The notes under the pieces: generated by a model
Seen by the model: only the letters and a program-made list of their open reading frames with translations
What the model was told of the DNA's origin: nothing
Database searches by the model: none
Shown here: piece after piece, positions 9,359 to 17,721 of the stretch
How positions within the stretch are numbered: position 1 is the stretch's first letter
Layout: every line of letters starts with the position of its first letter
Assembly (NCBI RefSeq): GCF_036826855.1
Contig: NZ_CP104578.1
Location: forward strand, 3,968,001-4,032,000
Reading direction: 5' to 3'
DNA length: 64,000 bases
From: Streptomyces sp. SJL17-4
GTDB lineage: Bacteria > Actinomycetota > Actinomycetes > Streptomycetales > Streptomycetaceae
Made by a program: the position numbers and the translations under genes

Positions 9359-11662
9359 GTGAAGAAGATTGTCGTGGGCATGACCCTCGGGTCGGCGCTC
9401 ACCGCCCTTCTCGCCGCGGGGCTCACCCCCGCCACCGCGCAGGAGGCCCCGGACACCCCCGCCGGCGCCGCCGCGCACCGGCCGGACAACCGTCCCGGAC
9501 CGCTCACGAAGCAGCGCACCGAGCTGCGGGAGAAGGCGATCGACCTGGTCGCCAAGGGCAAGGCCAAGGCGAACGCCGAGGGCGTCGTCGAGGTCGCGCC
9601 CGGCAAGTTCACCGAGATCGAGACCACCACCGCCGACCGCCAGGAGAAGATCTTCACGATCCTCTCCGAGTTCGGCACGGACGGCGCCGGCAAGTACGGC
9701 ACCGTCCCCGGCCCCCTGCACAACGAGATAGCCCAGCCCGACCGGAGCGTGGACAACTCCAACGCCTGGACGGCCGACTTCGACAAGGCGTACTACGAGA
9801 ACCTCTTCAACGGCTCCGGCGAGTCGATGAAGACGTACTACGAGAAGCTCTCGGGCGGCCGCTACTCGGTCACCAACACCGTCGAGGACTGGGTCAAGGT
9901 CCCCCACAACGCCTCCTTCTACGGCGACAACGCCATCGAGGACAACGGCGGCTCGTGGGCCTTCGTCCAGGACACCGGCGACGCCTGGTGGAACGCGCAG
10001 CTCGCCGCCGGCAAGACCCCCGCCGAGATCGACGCCTACCTCGCCCAGTTCGACGTCTGGGACCGCAACGACTGGGACCACGACGGCAACTTCGACGAGG
10101 CCGACGGCTACATCGACCACTTCCAGGCCGTCCACGCCGGCATGGGCGAGGACGCGGGCGGCGGCGCCCAGGGCGAGGACGCCATCTGGTCGCACCGCTG
10201 GTATGTGAATGGCGATGATTACGGGCTCACCGGGCCCGACGTCTCCGGTACGCAGAACAAGGCGGGCGGCGCCCGCATCGGCCAGTCCAAGTACTGGCTC
10301 GGCGACTACACCACCGAGGGCGAGAACGGCGGACTCGGCGTCTTCTGCCACGAGTTCGGCCACGACCTCGGCCTGCCGGACTACTACGACACCGACGGCG
10401 GCGAGAACTCCACCGCCTTCTGGACCCTCATGAGCTCCGGCTCCTGGCTGAGCCACGGCGCCGCCGCGAACGCGGGCATCGGCACCCACCCGGGCCTCAT
10501 GGGCGCCGAGGAGAAGCTCTTCCTCGGCTGGCTGGACTACACCGACGCCCCGCTCGGCGCCACCGGCACGTACACCCTCAACCCGGCGCAGCTCCAGGTC
10601 ACCGGCAAGGACCAGGCGGTCCGCGTCGCGCTCCCGGACAAGGCGAGCAGCACCACCTACACCACGCCCACCTCCGGCACCCACGCCTGGTGGACGGGCT
10701 CGGCCGACGGCCTCAACCAGTCCCTCACCCGCTCGGTGCCGGCCGCCTCGCGCGTCACCGTCAAGGCGAGCGCCTGGTACGAGATCGAGGCCGACTTCGA
10801 CTACCTCTTCGCCGAGTACTCCCTCGACGGCGGAGCCAACTGGGCCCGCGCGGGCGCGGCCGTCGACGGCTCCTCCGCCGGGAAGTGGACGACGCTGCGG
10901 TACGCGTACGACTCCGCGGGCAAGCCCTCCCTCTTCCGGTTCCGCTACCAGACGGACGGCGGCGTGCACTACGCCGGCGCGTTCCTCGACGACATCTCGC
11001 TGAGCTCGGGCGGTACGACCCTGGCCACCGACGACGTCGAGCAGGGCGCGGGCGCCTGGACCGCCACGGGCCGCTGGAACATCTCCACCGGCACCGAGAC
11101 GGCGACCTACCCGCGCTACTACCTCCTGGAGAACCGCGAGTACGTCGGCTCCGACGCGCTCCTCGCCGAGGGCCCGTACCAGTTCAGCAAGGGCATCACC
11201 GCGCCGGACTGGGTCGAGTACTTCCGCTACCAGAACGGCATGCTCGTCTGGTACGTCGACCGGTCCTTCGACGACAACAACGTCAGCGCCCACCCGGGCG
11301 GCGGCCAGGCCATGGCCGTCGACGCCCGCCCGGCCCCGTTCCGGTACGCCGACGGGACCGCGCCCAGCAACCGGCGCCAGCCCTTCGACGCGACCTTCGG
11401 CCTGGAGGCCACCGACGCGACCTGCCTCCACAAGGAGGCCCTCGTGGGCAAGGGCGGCAGCCAGACCGTCCAGACCCTTGCGGCCTGTGCGCCCTCCGTC
11501 CCGGGCATCCCGGTCTTCGACGACACGGACCCGAACGCGTACTACGACACGTCGGCCCCGCAGGCCAGCGTGAAGGTCGCCGGCCATGGCGTCCGCGTCA
11601 CGATCACCGGCGACGCCGGTGACGACCTGACGATCAGCGTGGCCAACCCGGCCGCGCACTGA
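9359..11662 (+). CDS. Secreted M6-family (immune inhibitor A-like) metalloprotease
   Basis: 767 residues from GTG 9359, chosen because it gives a proper signal peptide (KK, hydrophobic core, ATAQ). After a propeptide comes the catalytic domain with the zinc motif HEFGHDLGLPD at about residues 331-341, and the conserved segment FWTLMSSGSWL, where the Met gives the met-turn. C-terminal beta-sandwich modules with Asp-rich loops (e.g. FLDDISLSSGG) follow, probably for calcium or substrate binding. Length agrees with actinobacterial M6 peptidases. It would act outside the cell on proteins. The ribosome-binding site GGAAGG is 12 nt away. The frame remains open to 9275, but that extension would destroy the signal peptide. 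Confidence 0.88.
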   Translation: MKKIVVGMTLGSALTALLAAGLTPATAQEAPDTPAGAAAHRPDNRPGPLTKQRTELREKAIDLVAKGKAKANAEGVVEVAPGKFTEIETTTADRQEKIFTILSEFGTDGAGKYGTVPGPLHNEIAQPDRSVDNSNAWTADFDKAYYENLFNGSGESMKTYYEKLSGGRYSVTNTVEDWVKVPHNASFYGDNAIEDNGGSWAFVQDTGDAWWNAQLAAGKTPAEIDAYLAQFDVWDRNDWDHDGNFDEADGYIDHFQAVHAGMGEDAGGGAQGEDAIWSHRWYVNGDDYGLTGPDVSGTQNKAGGARIGQSKYWLGDYTTEGENGGLGVFCHEFGHDLGLPDYYDTDGGENSTAFWTLMSSGSWLSHGAAANAGIGTHPGLMGAEEKLFLGWLDYTDAPLGATGTYTLNPAQLQVTGKDQAVRVALPDKASSTTYTTPTSGTHAWWTGSADGLNQSLTRSVPAASRVTVKASAWYEIEADFDYLFAEYSLDGGANWARAGAAVDGSSAGKWTTLRYAYDSAGKPSLFRFRYQTDGGVHYAGAFLDDISLSSGGTTLATDDVEQGAGAWTATGRWNISTGTETATYPRYYLLENREYVGSDALLAEGPYQFSKGITAPDWVEYFRYQNGMLVWYVDRSFDDNNVSAHPGGGQAMAVDARPAPFRYADGTAPSNRRQPFDATFGLEATDATCLHKEALVGKGGSQTVQTLAACAPSVPGIPVFDDTDPNAYYDTSAPQASVKVAGHGVRVTITGDAGDDLTISVANPAAH

Positions 11663-11695
11663 TCAACCGCTGAGGGGGGCGGTACGGGAGGGGCC

Positions 11696-12541
11696 TCAGG
11701 CCTCCTCCCGTACCGCCCTCGCCAGTTCCGCCAGGAACGCGACCACGCCCGCCGGGCCCCGCACCGCCAGGTCCGCGCGGTCGGCCAGTTCGGGGACCTC
11801 CGTGGAGCCGCTGCAGACCAGGAGGCCCGGGGTGCCGTCGGAGCGGAGCTTCTCGACGGCGGCGAAGGCGGGCAGGTCGCCCAGGTCGTCGCCCGCGTAC
11901 AGGACGGACCCCGCGTCCACCTCCCGTACGTACTCCGCGAGCGCGACGCCCTTGTCCATGCCCGGGGGCCGCAGCTCCAGGACCATGCGGCCGGGCTCCA
12001 GGACGAGGCCGTGGTGGGTGGCGAGGTCGCTCAGTGGGCCCTTGAGGGCCTCGAAGGCGCGCTCGGGGTCGAGGGCGCGGCGGGTGTGGACGGCGACCGC
12101 GCGGCCCTTCTCCTCGATCCAGACGCCCGGCCAGGCGCCGGCCCGGTCGAGGAAGCCCGGGAGCTCGGCGCGGACGGAGGCCACGCCCGGGTGCGGGGCG
12201 GCGGCCCGGACGGTGCCGCTGCGGGCGTCCCAGCGTTCGGCGCCGTAGTGGCCGAGGACGACGAGGTGCTCCAGGCCGGGGACGCCGGCGAAGCCGCCGT
12301 ACCGGACGGCGACCCCGGCGGGGCGGCCCGTCACGACGGCGATGGAGGCGACCTCGGGGGCGAGGGCGGCGAGCGCCTCGACGGCGCCGGGGTGGGCGCG
12401 GGCCCGTTCGGGGTCGGGGACGATCTCGGCGAGGGTGCCGTCGAAGTCGAGGGCGACGACGGCCTTCGCGGGCCGCGCGAGGAGCGCGGCCAGACCGTCG
12501 CGGCCGGCGGATGTGGTCGGGTGCGGGAGGCTGCTGACCAT
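11696..12541 (-). CDS. otsB: Trehalose-6-phosphate phosphatase
   Basis: 281 residues from ATG 12541. HAD-superfamily phosphatase: nucleophile motif DFDGTLAEIV near the N-terminus, motif II VVTGRP, and motif IV GDDLGDLPAF near the C-terminus, with LVLEPGRMVLELRPPGMDKG typical of OtsB. It dephosphorylates the product of OtsA to trehalose. Last gene of a minus-strand series after the sugar-binding protein and DUF3263 genes, with 57 nt between stop and start. An upstream in-frame start adds 14 residues but has no ribosome-binding site. Confidence 0.92.
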   Translation of the reverse strand: MVSSLPHPTTSAGRDGLAALLARPAKAVVALDFDGTLAEIVPDPERARAHPGAVEALAALAPEVASIAVVTGRPAGVAVRYGGFAGVPGLEHLVVLGHYGAERWDARSGTVRAAAPHPGVASVRAELPGFLDRAGAWPGVWIEEKGRAVAVHTRRALDPERAFEALKGPLSDLATHHGLVLEPGRMVLELRPPGMDKGVALAEYVREVDAGSVLYAGDDLGDLPAFAAVEKLRSDGTPGLLVCSGSTEVPELADRADLAVRGPAGVVAFLAELARAVREEA

Positions 12542-12598
12542 GTCCCCGACCCTACCGATGCGGGGCGCCCGCGTCAGGGGCACGAACGAGACGTGAGC

Positions 12599-12976
12599 TC
12601 AGCGCCTTCTCTGTTTCTCGTCCCGTACCCGGCGCAGGCGGTTCACCGTCACCGGGTCGTGGGCGAGGGCCCTCGGGTCGTCCAGAAGGGCGTTGAGCAG
12701 CTGGTAGTAGCGGGTCGGGGAGAGTCCGAGGTTCTCGCGGACCGCACGCTCCTTGGCGCCGGGGCCGGGCCAGGAGCGGCGTTCGACGGCGAGGAGGGCC
12801 TGCTCGCGCTCACCGAGCCCGCCGAGGTCGGCGAGGTCGGCGAGGCCGCCGACACCGGCAGCGACGGCGGCCTCGGCAGCGTCGGCGCCGTCACCGGCGT
12901 CGACGGCGCCATCGGCAGCGTCGGCGCCGTCGCCGTCATCGGCGGCGGCGTCCACCGCTTCCCGGTCCTCGGTCAT
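12599..12976 (-). CDS. DUF3263 protein with acidic Ala/Asp-rich N-terminus
   Basis: 125 residues. Residues about 55-120 match the actinobacterial DUF3263 pattern: LLAVERRSWPGPGAKERAVRE, then LGLSPTRYYQLLNALLDD, DPVTVNRLRRVR. The repeated-helix arrangement with SPTRYYQLL suggests a small DNA-binding helix-turn-helix (inference; the family has no settled function). The first 50 residues are a low-complexity ADAADGA/DAGDGADAA repeat that varies between strains in such proteins. It follows the sugar-binding protein gene by 12 nt, so they are probably co-transcribed. Confidence 0.82.
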   Translation of the reverse strand: MTEDREAVDAAADDGDGADAADGAVDAGDGADAAEAAVAAGVGGLADLADLGGLGEREQALLAVERRSWPGPGAKERAVRENLGLSPTRYYQLLNALLDDPRALAHDPVTVNRLRRVRDEKQRRR

Positions 12977-12988
12977 AAGACCAACCTA

Positions 12989-14296
12989 TTACTCGGCGCT
13001 CTCCGCCGCCGTCGCCGCCCGGCCTATCGACCCGAGGACCTCGGCGGGTACTCCGGCCGGGGTGACGGCCTTGCCGATGTTCTGCTTGACGTTCTCGCTG
13101 ACCTTGGCCCAGGACGTCTTGCCGACCGGCGGGAGCTGGCTCTCCGGCAGCGTCTTGAGGAAGACGCGCAGGTTGGCGTGCTCGGGCTCGGTCTCCATGC
13201 GGGTGGAGGCGGTGACGGTGACCGGGAGGAGGTCGTTGTCGCCGGCGAACTTCAGGACGTTCTCGTCGCTGAAGACGAAGTTGAGGAAGTCGCCGATCTC
13301 CTTGCGGTGACCGTTCTGCTTGAAGCCCATGATCCAGTCGGCCACGCCCATGGCGGCGTCGGCCTGGCCGTCGACGCCCGGGAGCGGGACCTGGCCCACC
13401 TCGACGCCGTTCTTGGCGGCTTCCTTGAGGAGCGAGGGGTGGCCGTTGAGCATGCCGACCTCGCCGCTCGCGAAGGCGGCGAAGGCGGCCTTGCGGTTGA
13501 GCTTGCCGGGGGCGACGGGCCCGGTGAGGCCCTTGCCGACCAGGTTGTTCTTGAGCCAGTCGAAGGTCTTGATGTTGGCGTCGGAGTCGACCGCGTAGTG
13601 GTCGGTGCCGTCGGTCCAGCCACCGCCGCCGCTGAGCATCCACATCAGGGCCTCGGCCTGGGCCTCCTCGGGGCCGAGGGGCAGCGCGAAGGGGGTGCGG
13701 ACACCGTTGTCCTTCAGCTTCTCGGCGGCCTCGGCGAGCTCGTCCCAGCTGGTGGGAGCCTTGGCGCCGGCCTCGTCGAAGAGGGCCTTGTTGTAGAACA
13801 GCGGCCGGGTGGAGGCGACGAAGGGCAGCCCGTACTGGATCCGCTTGTGCTCCCCGGCCTCGACGAGCGGCGCCAGGAAGTTGGACTGGACGGGTATGGA
13901 GAGGAGCTCGTCGGCGGCGTAGAGCTGGTCGGCGGCCGCGTAGTCGGCGTAGGCGCCGATCTGCGCGATGTCGGGGGCCTTGTCGGCCTTGACCATCTCG
14001 GCGACCTTGCGGTCGACGTCGTCCCAGGACTCGATCTGCACCTCGACCTTGACGCCGGGGTGTCCGGCCTCGAAGGCGGAGACGAGGCCGGCCCAGTACT
14101 TCTTGGTGGTGTCGCCGCCGGTGAGGTCGTAGTCGGCGGCGACCAGTCTGAGGGTCACGTCGCCGGAGTCGCCCCCGAGGGAGCCACAGCCGGCGACCGT
14201 GGCGGTCAGTCCGAATGCGGCGACGGCCGCGGTCAGTCCAAGGAATCGTCGCCGCTCCACGGCTTCATCCACCTTTTGCTCGTCGTTGAGCTGCAT
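12989..14296 (-). CDS. Orphan ABC sugar-binding lipoprotein
   Basis: 435 residues. The N-terminus has a twin-arginine-like ERRRFLGL followed by a hydrophobic stretch and lipobox VAGC, so it is a membrane-anchored extracellular solute-binding protein of family 1. Typical folds are seen in WAGLVSAFEAGHPGVKVEV, PDIAQIGAYADY, GLPFVASTRPLFYNK and FASGEVGMLNGHPSLL. No permease genes are next to it, so it must work with membrane parts encoded elsewhere and probably with the shared ATPase MsiK. It is divergent from nagK-nagA with a DasR-type site between the starts, so the ligand may be an amino sugar such as N-acetylglucosamine or chitobiose (inference). Confidence 0.87.
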   Translation of the reverse strand: MQLNDEQKVDEAVERRRFLGLTAAVAAFGLTATVAGCGSLGGDSGDVTLRLVAADYDLTGGDTTKKYWAGLVSAFEAGHPGVKVEVQIESWDDVDRKVAEMVKADKAPDIAQIGAYADYAAADQLYAADELLSIPVQSNFLAPLVEAGEHKRIQYGLPFVASTRPLFYNKALFDEAGAKAPTSWDELAEAAEKLKDNGVRTPFALPLGPEEAQAEALMWMLSGGGGWTDGTDHYAVDSDANIKTFDWLKNNLVGKGLTGPVAPGKLNRKAAFAAFASGEVGMLNGHPSLLKEAAKNGVEVGQVPLPGVDGQADAAMGVADWIMGFKQNGHRKEIGDFLNFVFSDENVLKFAGDNDLLPVTVTASTRMETEPEHANLRVFLKTLPESQLPPVGKTSWAKVSENVKQNIGKAVTPAGVPAEVLGSIGRAATAAESAE

Positions 14297-14448
14297 CGAG
14301 CCGCACGTTTGCTCTGCGCAGGGCCGTAAGTCTCTCGCGTGCGCGGGTATGAGGTCTACACCACTCGGGTATCACTTCCGCAACGCCACCGGGACGATGG
14401 GCCCCATGACGGGACCCGAATTTGTATCCGTACGCAACAATCCTCGGC

Positions 14449-14464
14449 AGTGGACTAGACCTTT
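14449..14464. promoter_or_regulatory. DasR-responsive element (dre) candidate
   Basis: AGTGGACTAGACCTTT, close to the known dre palindrome AGTGGTCTAGACCACT (conserved core TGGnCTAGACC). It lies 29 bp before the nagK start and between nagK-nagA and the divergent sugar-binding protein gene. DasR is the GntR-type repressor of GlcNAc use, released by glucosamine 6-phosphate (known). The same 11-bp core occurs upstream of msiK at 55847. Confidence 0.82.
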
Positions 14465-14492
14465 TGGGTCCGCGAGGGCCAAACTGTCCCCC

Positions 14493-15452
14493 GTGAGACA
14501 CGTCATCGCCCTGGATGTGGGCGGCACCGGCATGAAGGCCGCCCTCGTCGGGGCGGACGGCACCCTGCTCCACGAGGCCCGCCGCGCCACCGGACGCGAC
14601 CGCGGCCCCGAGGCCGTCGTGGAGACGATCCTCGGCTTCGCCGCCGAGCTCCGCGCCCTCGGCCAGGAGCGGTACGGCGAGCCCGCGGCGGCCGCCGGAG
14701 TCGCCGTCCCCGGCATCGTCGACGCGGAGAACGGCATCGCCGTCTACGCCGCCAACCTCGGCTGGCACGACGTTCCCATGCGTGAACTCCTCAGCGGCAG
14801 ACTCGACGGCATCCCCGTCGCCCTCGGCCACGACGTCCGCACCGGCGGCCTCGCCGAGGGCCGCATCGGCGCGGGCAACGGCGCCGACCGCTTCCTCTTC
14901 GTGCCCCTCGGCACCGGCATCGCCGGTGCCATCGGCATCGGCGACCGCATCGAGGCCGGCGCCCACGGCTACGCCGGCGAGATCGGCCACATCGTCGTCC
15001 GCCCCGGCGGCACGGTCTGCGGCTGCGGCCAGCGCGGCTGCCTGGAGCGGTACGCCTCCGCCTCCGCCGTCTCCCTGGCCTGGGCCGAGGCGAGCGGCGA
15101 CCCGAAGGCCGACGCCGCCGACTGCGCGAAGGCCGTCGAGTCCGGCGACACCACGGCCCTGCGGGTCTGGCAGGACGCCGTAGACGCCCTCGCGGACGGC
15201 CTGGTCACGGCCCTCACCCTGCTGGACCCCCGCACGCTCATCATCGGTGGCGGACTGGCCGAGGCGGGGGAAACCTTGTTCACACCACTTCGGGCCGCGG
15301 TGGAGGAGCGAGTCACGTTCCAGAAGCTGCCCGCCATCGTCCCGGCGGCCCTCGGGGACACCGCCGGTTGCCTGGGCGCGGGCCTCCTCGCCTGGGACCT
15401 GCTCGCCGACCGGCGCCCCCAGCGCCCCACCGACTCGGAGGTTTCCGCCTGA
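14493..15452 (+). CDS. nagK: ROK-family sugar kinase, probable N-acetylglucosamine kinase
   Basis: 319 residues from GTG 14493. ROK features: the ATP-binding start IALDVGGTGMKAALV, PGIVDAENG, the catalytic DxxxGxxAE-like HDVRTGGLAEGRIG, FVPLGTGIAGAI, and the zinc-type signature GTVCGCGQRGCLERYAS. It phosphorylates a hexose; coupling to nagA (the stop TGA and the ATG of nagA share one base) and the dre upstream point to GlcNAc. No ribosome-binding site is seen before the GTG. The long in-frame upstream extension overlaps the regulatory region and is rejected. Confidence 0.87.
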   Translation: MRHVIALDVGGTGMKAALVGADGTLLHEARRATGRDRGPEAVVETILGFAAELRALGQERYGEPAAAAGVAVPGIVDAENGIAVYAANLGWHDVPMRELLSGRLDGIPVALGHDVRTGGLAEGRIGAGNGADRFLFVPLGTGIAGAIGIGDRIEAGAHGYAGEIGHIVVRPGGTVCGCGQRGCLERYASASAVSLAWAEASGDPKADAADCAKAVESGDTTALRVWQDAVDALADGLVTALTLLDPRTLIIGGGLAEAGETLFTPLRAAVEERVTFQKLPAIVPAALGDTAGCLGAGLLAWDLLADRRPQRPTDSEVSA

Positions 15453-16594
15453 TGGCCGATCACAAGGTTCTCGCCGGCGCACACGTCGTGCTGCCCACCG
15501 GGATCGTCGAGAACGGACGCGTGATCGTCGACGGCGAACGCATCACCGGCAGCACCCACGAGGACGCCCCCAGCCTGGACCTGACCGGGCACTGGCTCGT
15601 CCCCGGCTTCGTCGACATGCACAACCACGGCGGCGGCGGCGCGTCCTTCACCTCCGGCACCGTCGACGAGGTCCTCAAGGGCGTCCACACCCACCGGCTG
15701 CACGGCACCACCACCGTCGTCGCCTCCTTCGTCACCGGCGAGATGGACTTCCTCACCCAGCGGGCCGGGCTGCTCTCCGAGCTCGCCGAACAGGGCGAGA
15801 TCGCCGGGCTCCACTTCGAGGGCCCGTTCATCTCCCCCTGCCGCAAGGGCGCCCACGACGAGACGCTGCTCCGCGACCCCGACCCGGCCGAGGTCCGCAA
15901 GCTGATCGACGCCGCCCGCGGCCAGGCCAAGATGGTCACCCTCGCCACCGAGCTGCCCGGCGGCATCGACTCCGTACGCCTGCTCGCCGAGCACGGCGTG
16001 ATCGCCGCCATCGGCCACACCGACGCGACGTACGAGCAGACCGTCGCCGCCATCGACGCGGGCGCCACCGTCGCCACCCACCTCTACAACGCGATGCCCG
16101 CCCTCGGCCACCGCGCGCCCGGCCCGATCGCCGCCCTCCTGGAGGACGAGCGGATCACCGTCGAGCTCATCAACGACGGCACCCACCTCCACCCCGCCGC
16201 CCTGGAGCTCGCCTTCCACCACGCGGGCCCCGAGCGCGTCGCCCTCATCACCGACGCCATGGACGCCGCCGGCTTCGGCGACGGCCGCTACATGCTCGGC
16301 ACGCTGGAGGTCGAGGTGAAGGACAGCGTCGCCCGCCTCGTCGAGGGCGGCTCCATCGCCGGCTCGACCCTCACCCTGGACCGCGCGTTCAAGCGCGCCG
16401 CCACCATCGACGGCCTGCCCGTCGAGTCGGTCGTCCAGGCGATCTCGGCCAACCCGGCCCGTCTGCTGGGCGTGTACGACCGCGTCGGCTCCCTGGAGCC
16501 CGGCAAGGACGCCGACATCGTGGTCCTGGACGCCGAGTTCAACCTCAAGGGCGTCATGCGCAAGGGCGAGTGGATCGTCGACCCGAAGGCCTGA
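15452..16594 (+). CDS. nagA: N-acetylglucosamine-6-phosphate deacetylase
   Basis: 380 residues. Amidohydrolase fold: metal-site region VDMHNHGGGGASFTSG, GLHFEGPFIS with the metal glutamate, IGHTDATYEQ and THLYNAMPAL for the two histidines, and the catalytic ITDAMDAAGFGDG. It converts GlcNAc-6-phosphate to glucosamine 6-phosphate, which is the inducer of DasR, so nagK-nagA both feed and control the amino-sugar regulon. Its start overlaps the nagK stop (TGATG), so the two are translationally coupled. Followed by three 21-bp tandem repeats. Confidence 0.94.
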   Translation: MADHKVLAGAHVVLPTGIVENGRVIVDGERITGSTHEDAPSLDLTGHWLVPGFVDMHNHGGGGASFTSGTVDEVLKGVHTHRLHGTTTVVASFVTGEMDFLTQRAGLLSELAEQGEIAGLHFEGPFISPCRKGAHDETLLRDPDPAEVRKLIDAARGQAKMVTLATELPGGIDSVRLLAEHGVIAAIGHTDATYEQTVAAIDAGATVATHLYNAMPALGHRAPGPIAALLEDERITVELINDGTHLHPAALELAFHHAGPERVALITDAMDAAGFGDGRYMLGTLEVEVKDSVARLVEGGSIAGSTLTLDRAFKRAATIDGLPVESVVQAISANPARLLGVYDRVGSLEPGKDADIVVLDAEFNLKGVMRKGEWIVDPKA

Positions 16595-16657
16595 ACACAC
16601 TTCTGCCCCGGCGTCACACCCTCCTGATCCGGAGTCACACGCTTCTGATCAGGAGTC
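16595..16657. repeat. Tandem repeat, about 3 x 21 bp, just after the nagA stop
   Basis: Units begin at 16595/16596, 16616 and 16637 and share ACACnCTTCTGATC and GGAGTC. The array starts directly after the stop codon. No hairpin or coding signal is seen in it. Confidence 0.7.
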
Positions 16658-16772
16658 ACGCGGAAGGGCGGTGGGCCGGGGGTCTGGGCCTACCGCTATT
16701 CGTTTGGCATGATCAGTGCCCGTCGGAGCGCACGTTCCGCAGGACTTCACACGGAGTACGGGGGTTGGTCAG

Positions 16773-17699
16773 GTGATTCTCACGGTCACCCTCAACACGG
16801 CGGTGGACCTGACCTACCGGGTCCCCGCCCTCACCCCGCACGCCTCCCACCGGGTCACCCAGGTCATCGAACGCCCCGGCGGCAAGGGCCTCAACGTCGC
16901 CCGGGTGCTCGCCGCGCTCGGGTACGAGACCGTCGCCACCGGCTTCGCGGGCGGCGCCACGGGAGCCGTGCTCCGCGAGCAGCTCGCCGCGACCCCGGTC
17001 CGCGACGAACTCGTCGAGACCGCGGGCCCCACCCGCCGTACCGTCGCGATCGTCGACACCGCGAGCGGCGACACCACCCAGCTCAACGAACCGGGCCCCA
17101 CGGTCACCGCCGCCGAGTGGACCGTCTTCCGCACCCGCTTCGCCGCGCTCCTCGACGGCGCCGCGGCGGTCGCGCTCTGCGGCAGCCTCCCGCCGGGCAT
17201 CCACGTCGGCGCGTACGCGGAGCTCGTCCGCCTCGCCCGTACGGCCGGAGTGCCCGTCCTCCTCGACACCAGCGGCGAACCCCTCCGGCGCGGCATCGCC
17301 GCCCGCCCGGACCTCGTCAAGCCCAACGCGGACGAACTCGCCCAGCTCACCGGCGCCCGCGACCCGCTGCGCGCGACCCGCGAGGCCCGGGGCCGGGGCG
17401 CCCGTACGGTCGTCTCCTCGCTCGGCCCCGAAGGCCTCCTCGCCGCGACCCCGGAGGGCCTGTGGCGCGCGGCCCCGCCGGCGGCCGTGAAGGGCAACCC
17501 GACGGGCGCGGGCGACTCCGCCGTAGCGGGCCTCCTGTCGGGCCTGGTCGACGCCGCCCCCTGGCCCGACCGCCTGGCCCGCGCGGTCGCCCTCTCGGCG
17601 GCGACGGTCCTCTCCCCGGTGGCCGGCGAGTTCGACCCGACGGCCTACGAGGAGCTGCTGCCCCGCGTGAAGGTCACCGAGGAACCCGACCGGCCGTGA
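16773..17699 (+). CDS. PfkB-family kinase (1-phosphofructokinase/tagatose-6-phosphate kinase type)
   Basis: 308 residues from GTG 16773. Visible signatures are the N-terminal ILTVTLNTAVDLTY, GGKGLNVARVLAALG and the C-terminal ATP/anion-hole motif GNPTGAGDSAVAG with the catalytic Asp. The TLNPAxD-like start (here TLNTAVD) and KPN.DEL segment place it with 1-phosphofructokinase/tagatose-6-phosphate kinases rather than ribokinases. No fructose PTS genes are adjacent, so the substrate is open; its place after nagKA suggests sugar-phosphate use downstream of amino sugars. It is 178 nt beyond nagA and may have its own promoter. Confidence 0.8.
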   Translation: MILTVTLNTAVDLTYRVPALTPHASHRVTQVIERPGGKGLNVARVLAALGYETVATGFAGGATGAVLREQLAATPVRDELVETAGPTRRTVAIVDTASGDTTQLNEPGPTVTAAEWTVFRTRFAALLDGAAAVALCGSLPPGIHVGAYAELVRLARTAGVPVLLDTSGEPLRRGIAARPDLVKPNADELAQLTGARDPLRATREARGRGARTVVSSLGPEGLLAATPEGLWRAAPPAAVKGNPTGAGDSAVAGLLSGLVDAAPWPDRLARAVALSAATVLSPVAGEFDPTAYEELLPRVKVTEEPDRP

Positions 17700-17721
17700 C
17701 GCACGCCGCTGTCGACCGGGA

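Noticed and set aside
9239..11659. 806-residue open frame on the minus strand
   Set aside because: Antisense of the M6 protease; Gly/Arg/Val-rich composition typical of the shadow frame in GC-rich DNA, no motif or ribosome-binding site.
12011..14329. 772-residue open frame on the plus strand
   Set aside because: Antisense to otsB, DUF3263 and the sugar-binding protein; composition is shadow-like.
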